A DNA stretch of 10,319 nucleotides from an uncultured Bilophila sp. Its GTDB lineage: Bacteria; Desulfobacterota; Desulfovibrionia; Desulfovibrionales; Desulfovibrionaceae. The notes under the pieces were generated by a model, which worked only from the letters and a program-made list of their open reading frames with translations, had not been told where the DNA came from and ran no database searches. Below are positions 1 through 5,478 of this stretch, one piece after another. The translations under genes were made by a program, and so were the position numbers. Positions within the stretch are counted from its first letter, which is position 1, and each line of letters begins with the position of its first letter. The stretch lies in assembly GCA_959604115.1 (NCBI GenBank), contig CAUHBW010000107.1, positions 1 to 10,319 of the forward strand. Reading direction: 5' to 3'.

Positions 1-115
1 GGGAAGGGGGGAGAACCCTTTCCAAACAAAGGTTTCTCCCCCCTTCCCGGTTTTCCCAGTGCGACTCGCGCCTCTTCCCTCCTCTTTCCAAGACGTTCGA
101 CCTTCTCGAATCCCT
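1..115 (-). repeat. Composite repeat, copy A (conserved module plus long hairpin)
   Basis: Read on the minus strand, this copy starts with a 28-bp module (115 down to 88) beginning AGGGATTCGAGAAGGTCGAA. A purine-rich spacer follows, then a long hairpin at 48-1. The hairpin has two 21-nt arms (1-21 and 28-48) that pair with one mismatch around a 6-nt loop (22-27). One strand of each arm is almost all purine and the other almost all pyrimidine. The module recurs at 439-467 and 5387-5414 with few mismatches, and a similar hairpin follows each time, so this is a dispersed repeat rather than a lone terminator. The element touches the window edge and may continue beyond it. Its function is unknown. 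Transcription termination, RNA processing or a REP-like mobile origin are possible. Confidence 0.75.
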
Positions 116-138
116 CTTGTCGGGGTTCCCCGCAGACG

Positions 139-180
139 AAAAACGTCCTCCGAACAAAGCTGTTCGGAGGACGTTTTTTT
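139..180 (+). terminator. Strong Rho-independent terminator for an upstream gene outside the window
   Basis: Two perfectly complementary 18-nt arms (139-156 and 161-178) enclose a 4-nt loop, AAGC. The stem core is CGTCCTCCGAACA paired with TGTTCGGAGGACG, and a run of seven T residues (174-180) closes it on the plus strand. The left arm begins with five A residues, so the element can also work on the minus strand. No gene in the window ends just before it on the plus strand, so the gene it serves probably lies left of position 1. Confidence 0.85.
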
Positions 181-395
181 GATGGTCCACCGCCTCTGCA
201 AGATGAAATCCACAAAGGCAAGATGGAAATGCGAGAAGGAGAGAAATCTATCCCAGAAAAATGGACGAAGAGTTCCCACTGTCATAATCAGGGAGCAGGA
301 CATCCTTTTCACGCCTTCCACACTAGCGGATCAAAAAAACGATCCGGCTATACAGGGTACGGCAACATCCCTTCGGCTCCAACAACACCATGACA
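181..395. other. Intergenic stretch of lower G+C with no supported gene
   Basis: This stretch is about 48% G+C by hand count over 181-360, clearly below the neighbouring genes. Open frames here are short, lack the third-position G/C bias of the surrounding genes, and encode nothing recognisable. A -10-like CATAAT lies at 283-288, but no good -35 sits at the right distance. The stretch lies between repeat copies A and B, which are inverted relative to each other. It may be a decayed remnant or a leader region for the cytochrome gene. Confidence 0.5.
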
Positions 396-435
396 CGCGG
401 TTCCCGCACTGTCCCTTGCCATTCCGGGAACCGCG
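396..435. repeat. Perfect 10-bp inverted repeat next to repeat copy B
   Basis: CGCGGTTCCC (396-405) and GGGAACCGCG (426-435) are perfect reverse complements separated by 20 nt. The right arm continues into repeat copy B. A partly matching GGGAACC stretch also precedes the module in copy A, so the outer edge of the repeat family may include this sequence. No T-run follows, so it is not a classical terminator. It could be a structural part of the repeat or a protein-binding site. Confidence 0.55.
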
Positions 436-438
436 AAC

Positions 439-535
439 AGGGATTCGATAAGGTCGAACGTCTTTGGAAAAGAGGGGCGGGGTTTGGGGAGGGGGAGGAA
501 AATCTTTCTGGAGAAAGGTTTTCCTCCCCCTCCCC
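439..535 (+). repeat. Composite repeat, copy B, upstream of the cytochrome b gene
   Basis: The conserved module (439-467) starts AGGGATTCGATAAGGTCGAA and is followed almost at once by a hairpin. The 22-nt arms (486-507 and 514-535) pair with a single mismatch around the 6-nt loop CTGGAG. The right arm, AAAGGTTTTCC followed by a C/T tract, resembles the right arms of copies A and C. The hairpin ends about 60 nt before the ribosome binding site of the cytochrome gene, so any transcript starting further upstream would carry it in its leader. Whether it affects expression is unknown. Confidence 0.75.
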
Positions 536-608
536 AATCTTCATGCCCATCTCTATCATGGATTTCACGCACATGGCGCGTGTACGATGGACGGAAAGGA
601 GACTCCCC

Positions 609-1232
609 ATGTCCGTGACATCCGTAATCCGCGAACAGGCCGCCCTGCTCTGGCGGTTCCTAGGCTTTTTCCAGAAACCCTACCTGCGGGCCCTGCACGC
701 GATCATCGCCGTGCTGGTCATCCTGCAAATCCTGAGCAGCTTCGCCATGCACATGCTGCCGTCCGGGCAGATCAACCCGGCGATCAGCAGCTGGCTGGCG
801 ACATGGTACCATATTCTGGCGGGCCTCGCGACGGTGATCGCGGGCCTGCTGCTGGCGGCGTACAGCCTCACGAAACGCGGCCTCCGCTACTTCTTCCCCT
901 ACCTCTGGGGCGATACCGAACAACTCGGGAAGGACATCCGGGCCAGCCTGCACTTCAAGATGGTACCGCCGAGGCCCAAGGGACTGGCGACCGCGGTACA
1001 AGGGCTCGGACTCGGCGCGCTGCTGCTCGCCGTACTCTCCGGACTGATCTGGTATCTGCTCTGGGTCAACGGCTCCCCGTTCGCGGAACTGGCCCGCAAG
1101 ACGCACGAAAACCTGACCCTGCTCATTGAGCTGTACCTGCTCGGGCACGGCGGTATGGCCCTGCTCCACTTCTTCGTGTGGCAGCGCAAAAGCGGCAGGG
1201 AAGCGAAGACTCAGGAAAGATCGGACTCCTGA
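609..1232 (+). CDS. Four-helix membrane cytochrome b (cytochrome b561 / Ni-hydrogenase b-type family)
   Basis: The product is a 207-residue integral membrane protein, probably a di-haem b-type electron carrier between the quinone pool and a partner protein. Four hydrophobic segments are visible at about 29-48, 66-85, 130-152 and 170-190. Candidate haem ligands lie in or near the helices: H30 (RALHAI), H48, H68 (WYHILAG), H180 and H187 (GHGGMALLHFF). Size and helix count fit the b561 / hydrogenase cytochrome b family (PF01292-like). I chose the ATG at 609 because AAGGAG (596-601) sits 7 nt upstream. The open frame runs back to 390, but only through repeat copy B and non-coding sequence. The gene stands alone, with no dehydrogenase or hydrogenase partner visible. 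Its stop lies inside the 3' end of the convergent zraR gene. The family call is fairly sure; the physiological partner is unknown. Confidence 0.75.
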   Translation: MSVTSVIREQAALLWRFLGFFQKPYLRALHAIIAVLVILQILSSFAMHMLPSGQINPAISSWLATWYHILAGLATVIAGLLLAAYSLTKRGLRYFFPYLWGDTEQLGKDIRASLHFKMVPPRPKGLATAVQGLGLGALLLAVLSGLIWYLLWVNGSPFAELARKTHENLTLLIELYLLGHGGMALLHFFVWQRKSGREAKTQERSDS

Positions 1233-2575
1233 CCGTACCGCTTGAGCTTGGTGTGCAGAGTCTTGCGGGAAATGCCGAGCCGCTTCGCCGCCTCGCTCTT
1301 GTTGTCGCCCACGCTGTCCAGCATGCGCAGGATGGCTTCGCGCTCCACCTCTTCCAGCGTCGCGCCTTCCGGCAAAACCGCCGGGGGCGACGCCTCCTCC
1401 CGCTCGTAGGCCTGCGTCACGGCAAGCGGCAGCTCGCGTTCGGAAATGGTGCTCCCGAACAAAAGCACCACCGCGCGCTCGACGGCGTTTTCCAGCTCGC
1501 GGACGTTGCCGGGCCACGGATACTTGACCAGCATGTCCATCGCCTTGGGCGTGAACCCCTTGACGTCCTTGCGGTTCCGTTCGCCGAACACCTTGAGGAA
1601 ATGCTCCGCCAACAGAGGAATGTCCTCCCGCCGTTCCTGAAGCGAAGGCACCTGAATGCTCACCACGTTGAGACGGTAATACAAATCCTCCCGGAAGCGT
1701 CCGGCGGCGACTTCGTCCAGCAGGTTGCGGTTCGTCGCCGCCACGATGCGGACGTCGACCTTGAGGGTCGCGTCGCCGCCCACGCGCTGGATTTCACGCT
1801 GCTGGATGGCGCGGAGCAGCTTCACCTGCATGAGCAGGGAAATTTCCCCGATTTCGTCGAGGAACAGCGTGCCGCCGTCGGCTTGCAGGAAGCGTCCGTC
1901 CCGACGTTTGTCCGCACCCGTGAACGCGCCTTTCTCATGGCCGAACAGTTCGGACTCCAGCAGGCTCTCGGTCAGGGCCGCGCAGTTCACCGCCACCCAC
2001 GGCCCGTCCTTCCGACGGCTCTGGTTGTGGATGGCGCGGGCCACCAGCTCCTTGCCCGTACCGGATTTGCCGGTGATGAGCACCGTGGCCTCGGAAGGCG
2101 CGACCGTGTGGATCATCTCCAGCATGCGCCGGATCGCCGGGCTGTTCCCCACGATGCCCTCCACGGGCAGGGGCGCGCGGGCATCGGGCGAGGCGGCCTC
2201 CCCGCGCTCCAGCGTCTTGAACAGCGTTTCCTTGAGCAGATCGAAGTCGAGCGGCTTGATCAGATAGTCTACCGCGCCGGACTTCATGGCCTCCACTGCG
2301 GACTCCACGGCGGAATAGGCCGTCATGAGCACCACCGGCACGGCGGGATTGTACTTGCGGATTTCCTTCAGCGCGGTGATGCCGTCCATGTCCGGCATGC
2401 GGATGTCCATGAGCACCATGTCGAAGGGGCGTTCGCGCACGCGCTCCACCGCCTCCTTCCCGTCGGGAGCGGACGTCACCGCCAGCCCCCACCGGGAAAG
2501 CAGGGCTTCGAGCATGCCGCGATGCCCCGGATCGTCGTCAACAACCAGAACCGTATGTCGTTCTTTCTCCGCCAT
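1211..2575 (-). CDS. zraR: Sigma-54-dependent response regulator ZraR (NtrC family)
   Basis: The product is a 454-residue cytoplasmic activator with three parts. The receiver domain (about 7-120) has the acidic pocket D13-D15, phospho-acceptor D57 (LMDIRMPDMDG), T85 and K107. The AAA+ sigma-54 domain (about 139-375) has Walker A GKSGTGKE (169-176), an intact GAFTGA loop (216-221) that contacts sigma-54, and Walker B LFLDE (D240, E241). A Fis-type helix-turn-helix lies at about 425-447. Most relatives have GESGTGKE, so K170 is a small oddity. The ATG at 2575 has GAGGAG (2585-2580) just upstream. A TTG at 2587 in the same frame would add four residues and remove the ribosome binding site. The gene follows zraS by 16 nt, so the two are surely co-transcribed. 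AtoC or HydG are alternative names for this architecture; the neighbouring zraP supports ZraR. Confidence 0.92.
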   Translation of the reverse strand: MAEKERHTVLVVDDDPGHRGMLEALLSRWGLAVTSAPDGKEAVERVRERPFDMVLMDIRMPDMDGITALKEIRKYNPAVPVVLMTAYSAVESAVEAMKSGAVDYLIKPLDFDLLKETLFKTLERGEAASPDARAPLPVEGIVGNSPAIRRMLEMIHTVAPSEATVLITGKSGTGKELVARAIHNQSRRKDGPWVAVNCAALTESLLESELFGHEKGAFTGADKRRDGRFLQADGGTLFLDEIGEISLLMQVKLLRAIQQREIQRVGGDATLKVDVRIVAATNRNLLDEVAAGRFREDLYYRLNVVSIQVPSLQERREDIPLLAEHFLKVFGERNRKDVKGFTPKAMDMLVKYPWPGNVRELENAVERAVVLLFGSTISERELPLAVTQAYEREEASPPAVLPEGATLEEVEREAILRMLDSVGDNKSEAAKRLGISRKTLHTKLKRYGQESDLS

Positions 2576-2591
2576 AATGCTCCTCAACTCC

Positions 2592-4376
2592 TCAGGACGC
2601 CTGATGCGTCTCCTCGTCCACGCCGCCGAAGGGGAACCGCATCAGGAAAGTGGTCCCCGCTCCGGGCGTGCTCGCGACTTCGATGGTCCCGTCGTGGGCC
2701 TCCACGATCTTGTGGACGATGGAAAGCCCCAGTCCGGTGCCGCTGGCCTTGGTGGTGAAATAGGGGCTGAAAATGTCCGCCAGACGTTCGGGCACGATGC
2801 CGCATCCGGTGTCCGAGACTTCCAGCACCAGTTCCGGGCCGTCCATCCGGCCCCGCACGGTGAGCATACCGCCATCGGGCATGGCCTGTACAGCGTTGAG
2901 AAAGAGGTTGAGCAGCACCTGCGTCATGCGATCCTGATCGAGACGCACGGCGATCGGCGGCTGAGGCAGTTCGGCCCGGAAGGCGATATGCCGGGCCTCC
3001 ATGTCCTGCCGCACCATGTTCCGCGCCCGGTCCACGAGCTCGCCGAGCAGGGCGTCGGTCAGGTTCAGGACGTCGGGCCGCGCGAAGTCGAGCAGATCCC
3101 CCACCACCTTGTCCAGACGCAGCACTTCCTGCGTCATGATGCCCGCCATGCGGCTTTCGTCGCTGTCCTTTGGGCTCGCCTCCATGAAGAACCGGGCCAG
3201 CCCCTTGATCGCGCTGAGCGGATTGCGGACTTCATGCGCGATGCCCGCCGCCATGTTGCCGAGCGCCACCAGCCGGTCGCGCCGCCGCAGCTCGCTCTGG
3301 AGCCGCCGGATTTCCCCAAGGTCGCGCATGATCAGCGCGGTGCCGATGGCTTCGCCTTCCTCGGTCACGATGCGGGAGGCGCTGATCGCCAGCGGAACCC
3401 GGCGCTTTTCCCCGAAGACGCACCACGCTTCCTGTTCCTTGATCGCCTTTCGGCCCGACTGGTTCAATACGCTCCACACGCCGGGCAGCAGTTCGCGCAG
3501 CGTTCCGCCTTCGGCCGACTTGCGGGAAAGTCCGGTGATTTCCAGCGCCGCCGGGTTGACGGAGGCGATCCGGCCGTCCGTATCCGTGGAAATGATGCCC
3601 ACCGGAAGCGTCCGTAGAATTTCGGAGGCAAAGGCCGTCGTTTCCTGCACCACCTTGCGGGAACGCCGGTAACTGTGGATCAGGAACAACGTAAAGCAGC
3701 CCACCACGCCCACGAACACCAGAATGGCGAACATGACCGCCGTATGCTTCTCGTCGGCGGCCTGCGCCTCTTCCAGCGGCGTGAGATCGTACTCCACGAA
3801 AATCACCAGCGGGGTGCCTTCCGCGATGCTCGTTTCCAGCATGCCGCAGGAGTCGCCGCCCATGCTCCGCATACCGCGCATCCGGTGCCCTCCGTGCCGC
3901 CGCAGTTCGCCCTGCGGAACGGAAAACCGCTTATAGACCTGAAACACGGGCGTGCCGTCCGGCAGGGTCGTGGCGTTCCACTTCGCCTGCCTGTCCGGGT
4001 CCAGTTCCGCCAGCTTCTCCGGTGAGAGAAAACTCGTGCCGACGAGCGCGGCATTCGCCGCCATGAGCACTGTGCCGTTGCGGTTGGTGATCACCAGCGA
4101 AGCGATGTCCGGCTGTTCGCCCACCTTGGCGAGCAGATCGCTCAACACCTCGTCCGACCAGTGGAAGCCCATGCCGGTCCGCAACGCACCTTCCAGCGCG
4201 CTGATCAGCGCCGATCCCTTCTCCAGCGTGAGCTGGGCCGTAAAATCGGATTCGCGTTTGGCGTTGTGCAGCCCGAACACCACGATCCCCGCCGAAAACA
4301 GCAGAGCGCAGAGCATGACGAGCCACGGAAACAGCGTGAGCCAGCGGGGCATTTTCTTGAGCGACGGTGTGTGCAC
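2592..4376 (-). CDS. zraS: Membrane sensor histidine kinase ZraS, with an added PAS domain
   Basis: The product is a 594-residue inner-membrane kinase, partner of ZraR. Transmembrane segments at about 13-36 and 212-234 bracket a periplasmic sensor region. Near 161-179 that region has a cluster rich in His, Met and Cys (H161, H164, M166, M169, M172, C177, M179), matching in place a short His/Met/Cys stretch that I recall in E. coli ZraS. A cytoplasmic PAS domain follows at about 245-355. The H-box is AGIAHEVRNPL, with phospho-acceptor H381. The ATPase domain shows the N-box (N490, N494), DTGCG (522-526) and GTGLGLS (546-552). E. coli ZraS is about 465 residues and lacks the PAS domain. The GTG start at 4376 follows AGAGAGG with a 5-nt gap. 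The ATG at 4352 is possible but has a poorer ribosome binding site. The frame stays open upstream to 4583, across the promoter region, which I judge non-coding. Confidence 0.9.
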   Translation of the reverse strand: MHTPSLKKMPRWLTLFPWLVMLCALLFSAGIVVFGLHNAKRESDFTAQLTLEKGSALISALEGALRTGMGFHWSDEVLSDLLAKVGEQPDIASLVITNRNGTVLMAANAALVGTSFLSPEKLAELDPDRQAKWNATTLPDGTPVFQVYKRFSVPQGELRRHGGHRMRGMRSMGGDSCGMLETSIAEGTPLVIFVEYDLTPLEEAQAADEKHTAVMFAILVFVGVVGCFTLFLIHSYRRSRKVVQETTAFASEILRTLPVGIISTDTDGRIASVNPAALEITGLSRKSAEGGTLRELLPGVWSVLNQSGRKAIKEQEAWCVFGEKRRVPLAISASRIVTEEGEAIGTALIMRDLGEIRRLQSELRRRDRLVALGNMAAGIAHEVRNPLSAIKGLARFFMEASPKDSDESRMAGIMTQEVLRLDKVVGDLLDFARPDVLNLTDALLGELVDRARNMVRQDMEARHIAFRAELPQPPIAVRLDQDRMTQVLLNLFLNAVQAMPDGGMLTVRGRMDGPELVLEVSDTGCGIVPERLADIFSPYFTTKASGTGLGLSIVHKIVEAHDGTIEVASTPGAGTTFLMRFPFGGVDEETHQAS

Positions 4377-4434
4377 GAGGGCCTCTCTTGTTGCGGACGC
4401 GGGAGCGCGCCGCCGAATGGAATATATAGGGTAT

Positions 4435-4450
4435 AGCAAAAAACGTTCCC
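4435..4450 (-). promoter_or_regulatory. Predicted sigma-54 (-24/-12) promoter for zraSR
   Basis: The minus strand reads GGGAACG-TTTT-TTGCT, against the consensus TGGCACG-N4-TTGCW. The essential GG (4449-4448) and GC (4437-4436) are exactly 10 nt apart, and the -12 element is perfect. The -24 element has two mismatches. Transcription should start near 4424, giving a leader of about 48 nt before the GTG. In E. coli zraSR is itself activated by ZraR with sigma-54, so the site fits family knowledge. Confidence 0.65.
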
Positions 4451-4504
4451 GGACACGACCGACCGCTTTCGCCCCTTCCCGCTCTCCATTCCGTCCCTCC
4501 GAAG

Positions 4505-4527
4505 CGTCAAAAGGAGCCGCTCCGACG
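4505..4527. promoter_or_regulatory. Small palindrome between the divergent promoters, possible activator site
   Basis: GGAGC-C-GCTCC (4513-4523) is a perfect 5-1-5 palindrome. CGTC at 4505-4508 and GACG at 4524-4527 extend it asymmetrically. It lies beside the larger inverted repeat at 4528-4554, between the two sigma-54 promoters. It could be a second ZraR site, but a palindrome this short in GC-rich DNA can also arise by chance. Confidence 0.25.
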
Positions 4528-4554
4528 CCGGGTGTGACGTTTTTACACACCGGG
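4528..4554. promoter_or_regulatory. Inverted repeat between divergent sigma-54 promoters, candidate ZraR enhancer site
   Basis: CCGGGTGTG (4528-4536) and CACACCGGG (4546-4554) pair at eight of nine positions around a T-rich centre. The centre is near 4541, about 150 bp upstream of the predicted zraP start site and about 117 bp upstream of the predicted zraSR start site. NtrC-family activators typically bind at this range. One site could serve both promoters by DNA looping. Assignment to ZraR is inference from position and symmetry; no binding consensus was compared. Confidence 0.4.
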
Positions 4555-4623
4555 AAGCGCACTGCTGGTTCCATTCTACCCACTTCCCGGAACGGCTCGC
4601 GCCGCCCCGGACGTCCTCATTTT

Positions 4624-4644
4624 CTTTTTCCTTTTATGAAAAAG
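4624..4644. repeat. A/T-rich 7-bp inverted repeat upstream of the zraP promoter
   Basis: CTTTTTC (4624-4630) and GAAAAAG (4638-4644) are perfect reverse complements 7 nt apart, in the most A/T-rich part of the intergenic region. This lies between the candidate enhancer and the zraP -24 element, where a bend or an IHF site is often found at sigma-54 promoters. I could not match a clear IHF consensus, so intrinsic curvature or chance are equally open. Confidence 0.3.
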
Positions 4645-4666
4645 AGTTACAAAATTCAAAACGCTT

Positions 4667-4682
4667 TGGCACGCCGCTTGCT
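4667..4682 (+). promoter_or_regulatory. Sigma-54 (-24/-12) promoter for zraP
   Basis: The sequence TGGCACG-CCGC-TTGCT matches the sigma-54 consensus TGGCACG-N4-TTGCW at every defined position. Transcription should start near 4693, giving a leader of about 53 nt before the zraP ATG. The divergent zraR gene encodes a regulator with an intact GAFTGA sigma-54 contact loop, which fits autoregulated activation of zraP by phosphorylated ZraR. Confidence 0.9.
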
Positions 4683-4693
4683 ATATGCCAAGC

Positions 4694-4707
4694 AAGCCGA
4701 TTGGCTT
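4694..4707 (+). other. Stem-loop at the predicted 5' end of the zraP transcript
   Basis: AAGCC (4694-4698) and GGCTT (4703-4707) form a 5-bp stem with the loop GATT. The stem begins about one base after the start site predicted from the -12 element. Such 5'-terminal hairpins can protect mRNA from decay. This is inference from position only, and a 5-bp stem could be chance. Confidence 0.3.
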
Positions 4708-4745
4708 CAACCTTTCAAACAACAAACCCATTCAGGAGTTATACC

Positions 4746-5231
4746 ATGAAGACTCGTGCCCTTATCGCCGCTTTCGCTCTTTCCGCCATCGTCCTCGGCA
4801 CCGGTTCCGCTTTCGCCTACAACGGCTACGGACACGGCATGCACAACGGCGGGTACATGCACAACGGTTCCGGTTACGGCATGATGGACTCCAGCGCGCT
4901 GTCCCCCGAAAAGCAGAGCGCCTACGAAGCCATGATGAAGGAACACTACAACCGCGTTTCCCCGCTGCGCGACAAGCTGAACGCCAAGGACATCGAACTG
5001 GACGCGCTCTCCCGCAACCCCAACGCGAAGCCGGAAACCATCTCCAAGCTCGCCGGTGAAGTGGCGGAACTCCGCTCCCAGATCCGCAACGAACGCATCG
5101 CCCTCGGCGACAGAATGGAAAAGGAACTCGGCGTGCAGCCCCGCGGCATGATGCGCGGCGGCATGGGCTACCACCACGGCGGCGGACGCGGCCACGGCGG
5201 TCACGGCGGCTACGGCAACTGCGGATACTAA
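4746..5231 (+). CDS. zraP: Zinc/envelope-stress periplasmic protein ZraP
   Basis: The product is a 161-residue secreted protein of the ZraP / periplasmic heavy-metal sensor family. Residues 1-24 are a Sec signal peptide ending AFA before Y25. The mature start is rich in Gly, His, Met and Tyr (H30, M32, H33, M38, H39, M46, M47). A charged helical core follows at about 51-128. The tail (134-161) is Gly/His/Met rich, with H143, H144, H150, H153 and a single Cys159. The tail after VQPRG parallels the Gly/Met/His/Cys tail of E. coli ZraP. In E. coli the protein is an oligomeric zinc-binding chaperone that also represses ZraSR signalling; the same role is inferred here. The ATG at 4746 has AGGAG (4734-4738) 7 nt upstream. 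The frame opens earlier at 4701, but that would bury the signal peptide. It is slightly longer than the E. coli protein (about 141 residues). Confidence 0.92.
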   Translation: MKTRALIAAFALSAIVLGTGSAFAYNGYGHGMHNGGYMHNGSGYGMMDSSALSPEKQSAYEAMMKEHYNRVSPLRDKLNAKDIELDALSRNPNAKPETISKLAGEVAELRSQIRNERIALGDRMEKELGVQPRGMMRGGMGYHHGGGRGHGGHGGYGNCGY

Positions 5232-5241
5232 ACACCGCTCC

Positions 5242-5262
5242 GGGGGAACGCCTCGTTCCCCC
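5242..5262 (+). terminator. Hairpin after zraP, terminator-like but without a T-run
   Basis: GGGGGAACG (5242-5250) and CGTTCCCCC (5254-5262) pair perfectly around a 3-nt loop, starting 11 nt after the zraP stop. A pyrimidine-rich stretch follows, but no run of T, so it may stabilise the mRNA 3' end or terminate weakly rather than act as a full intrinsic terminator. Confidence 0.5.
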
Positions 5263-5386
5263 AGCCCTCTCCCCTTCCCAATCCCTGTTTTCAACCCTCA
5301 CTTTCGCACCATCCCGCCCGCGCCCAACGTCCGACGACGGGGAATAGCCCCGCATCATCCGGACCACGCCTCGCGAGAAACACTAC

Positions 5387-5471
5387 AGGGATTTGATAAG
5401 GTCGAAGGTCTTGGGAGGGGAAACCGTGGGGGTGCTCCCCCCTTCTTCGGAAAGGTTTCCCTTCCCCCCCC
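5387..5471 (+). repeat. Composite repeat, copy C, between converging zraP and mltA
   Basis: The module (5387-5414, beginning AGGGATTTGATAAGGTCGAA) differs from copy A at three of 28 positions. An imperfect hairpin follows: outer arms 5413-5425 and 5454-5466 pair at 12 of 13 positions, and an inner GGGGG-TGCT-CCCCC stem sits at 5428-5441. The right side, AAAGGTTTCCC followed by a C/T tract, matches the right arms of copies A and B. The hairpin ends about 8 bp beyond the mltA stop, so it may also end mltA transcription on the minus strand. Confidence 0.75.
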
Positions 5472-5478
5472 GGTTGTT

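Noticed and set aside
325..349. AGCGGATC / GATCCGGCT partial inverted repeat around an A-run
   Set aside because: The stem is short and bulged, and on the strand where it would be followed by T residues the run lies in the loop, not after the stem. It is not a terminator.
223..393. Short 56-codon open frame in the low-G+C island
   Set aside because: There is no third-position G/C bias, no ribosome binding site and no recognisable features.
574..590. TGGCGCG resembling a sigma-54 -24 element before the cytochrome gene
   Set aside because: There is no GC at the required 10-nt spacing after the GG, and the -12 element does not match.
390..608. N-terminal extension of the cytochrome b frame
   Set aside because: The extra 73 codons run through repeat copy B and lack a ribosome binding site. 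The ATG at 609 has a good AAGGAG and gives a normal family start.
1178..2758. Long open frame on the plus strand opposite zraR (526 codons)
   Set aside because: It is His/Arg/Gln-rich with no domain and is the antisense shadow of zraR, which has full domain structure. Long antisense frames are normal in GC-rich genes.
4377..4583. Upstream extension of the zraS frame
   Set aside because: It would cover the sigma-54 promoter and candidate enhancer and adds no domain. The GTG at 4376 has AGAGAGG at the right distance.
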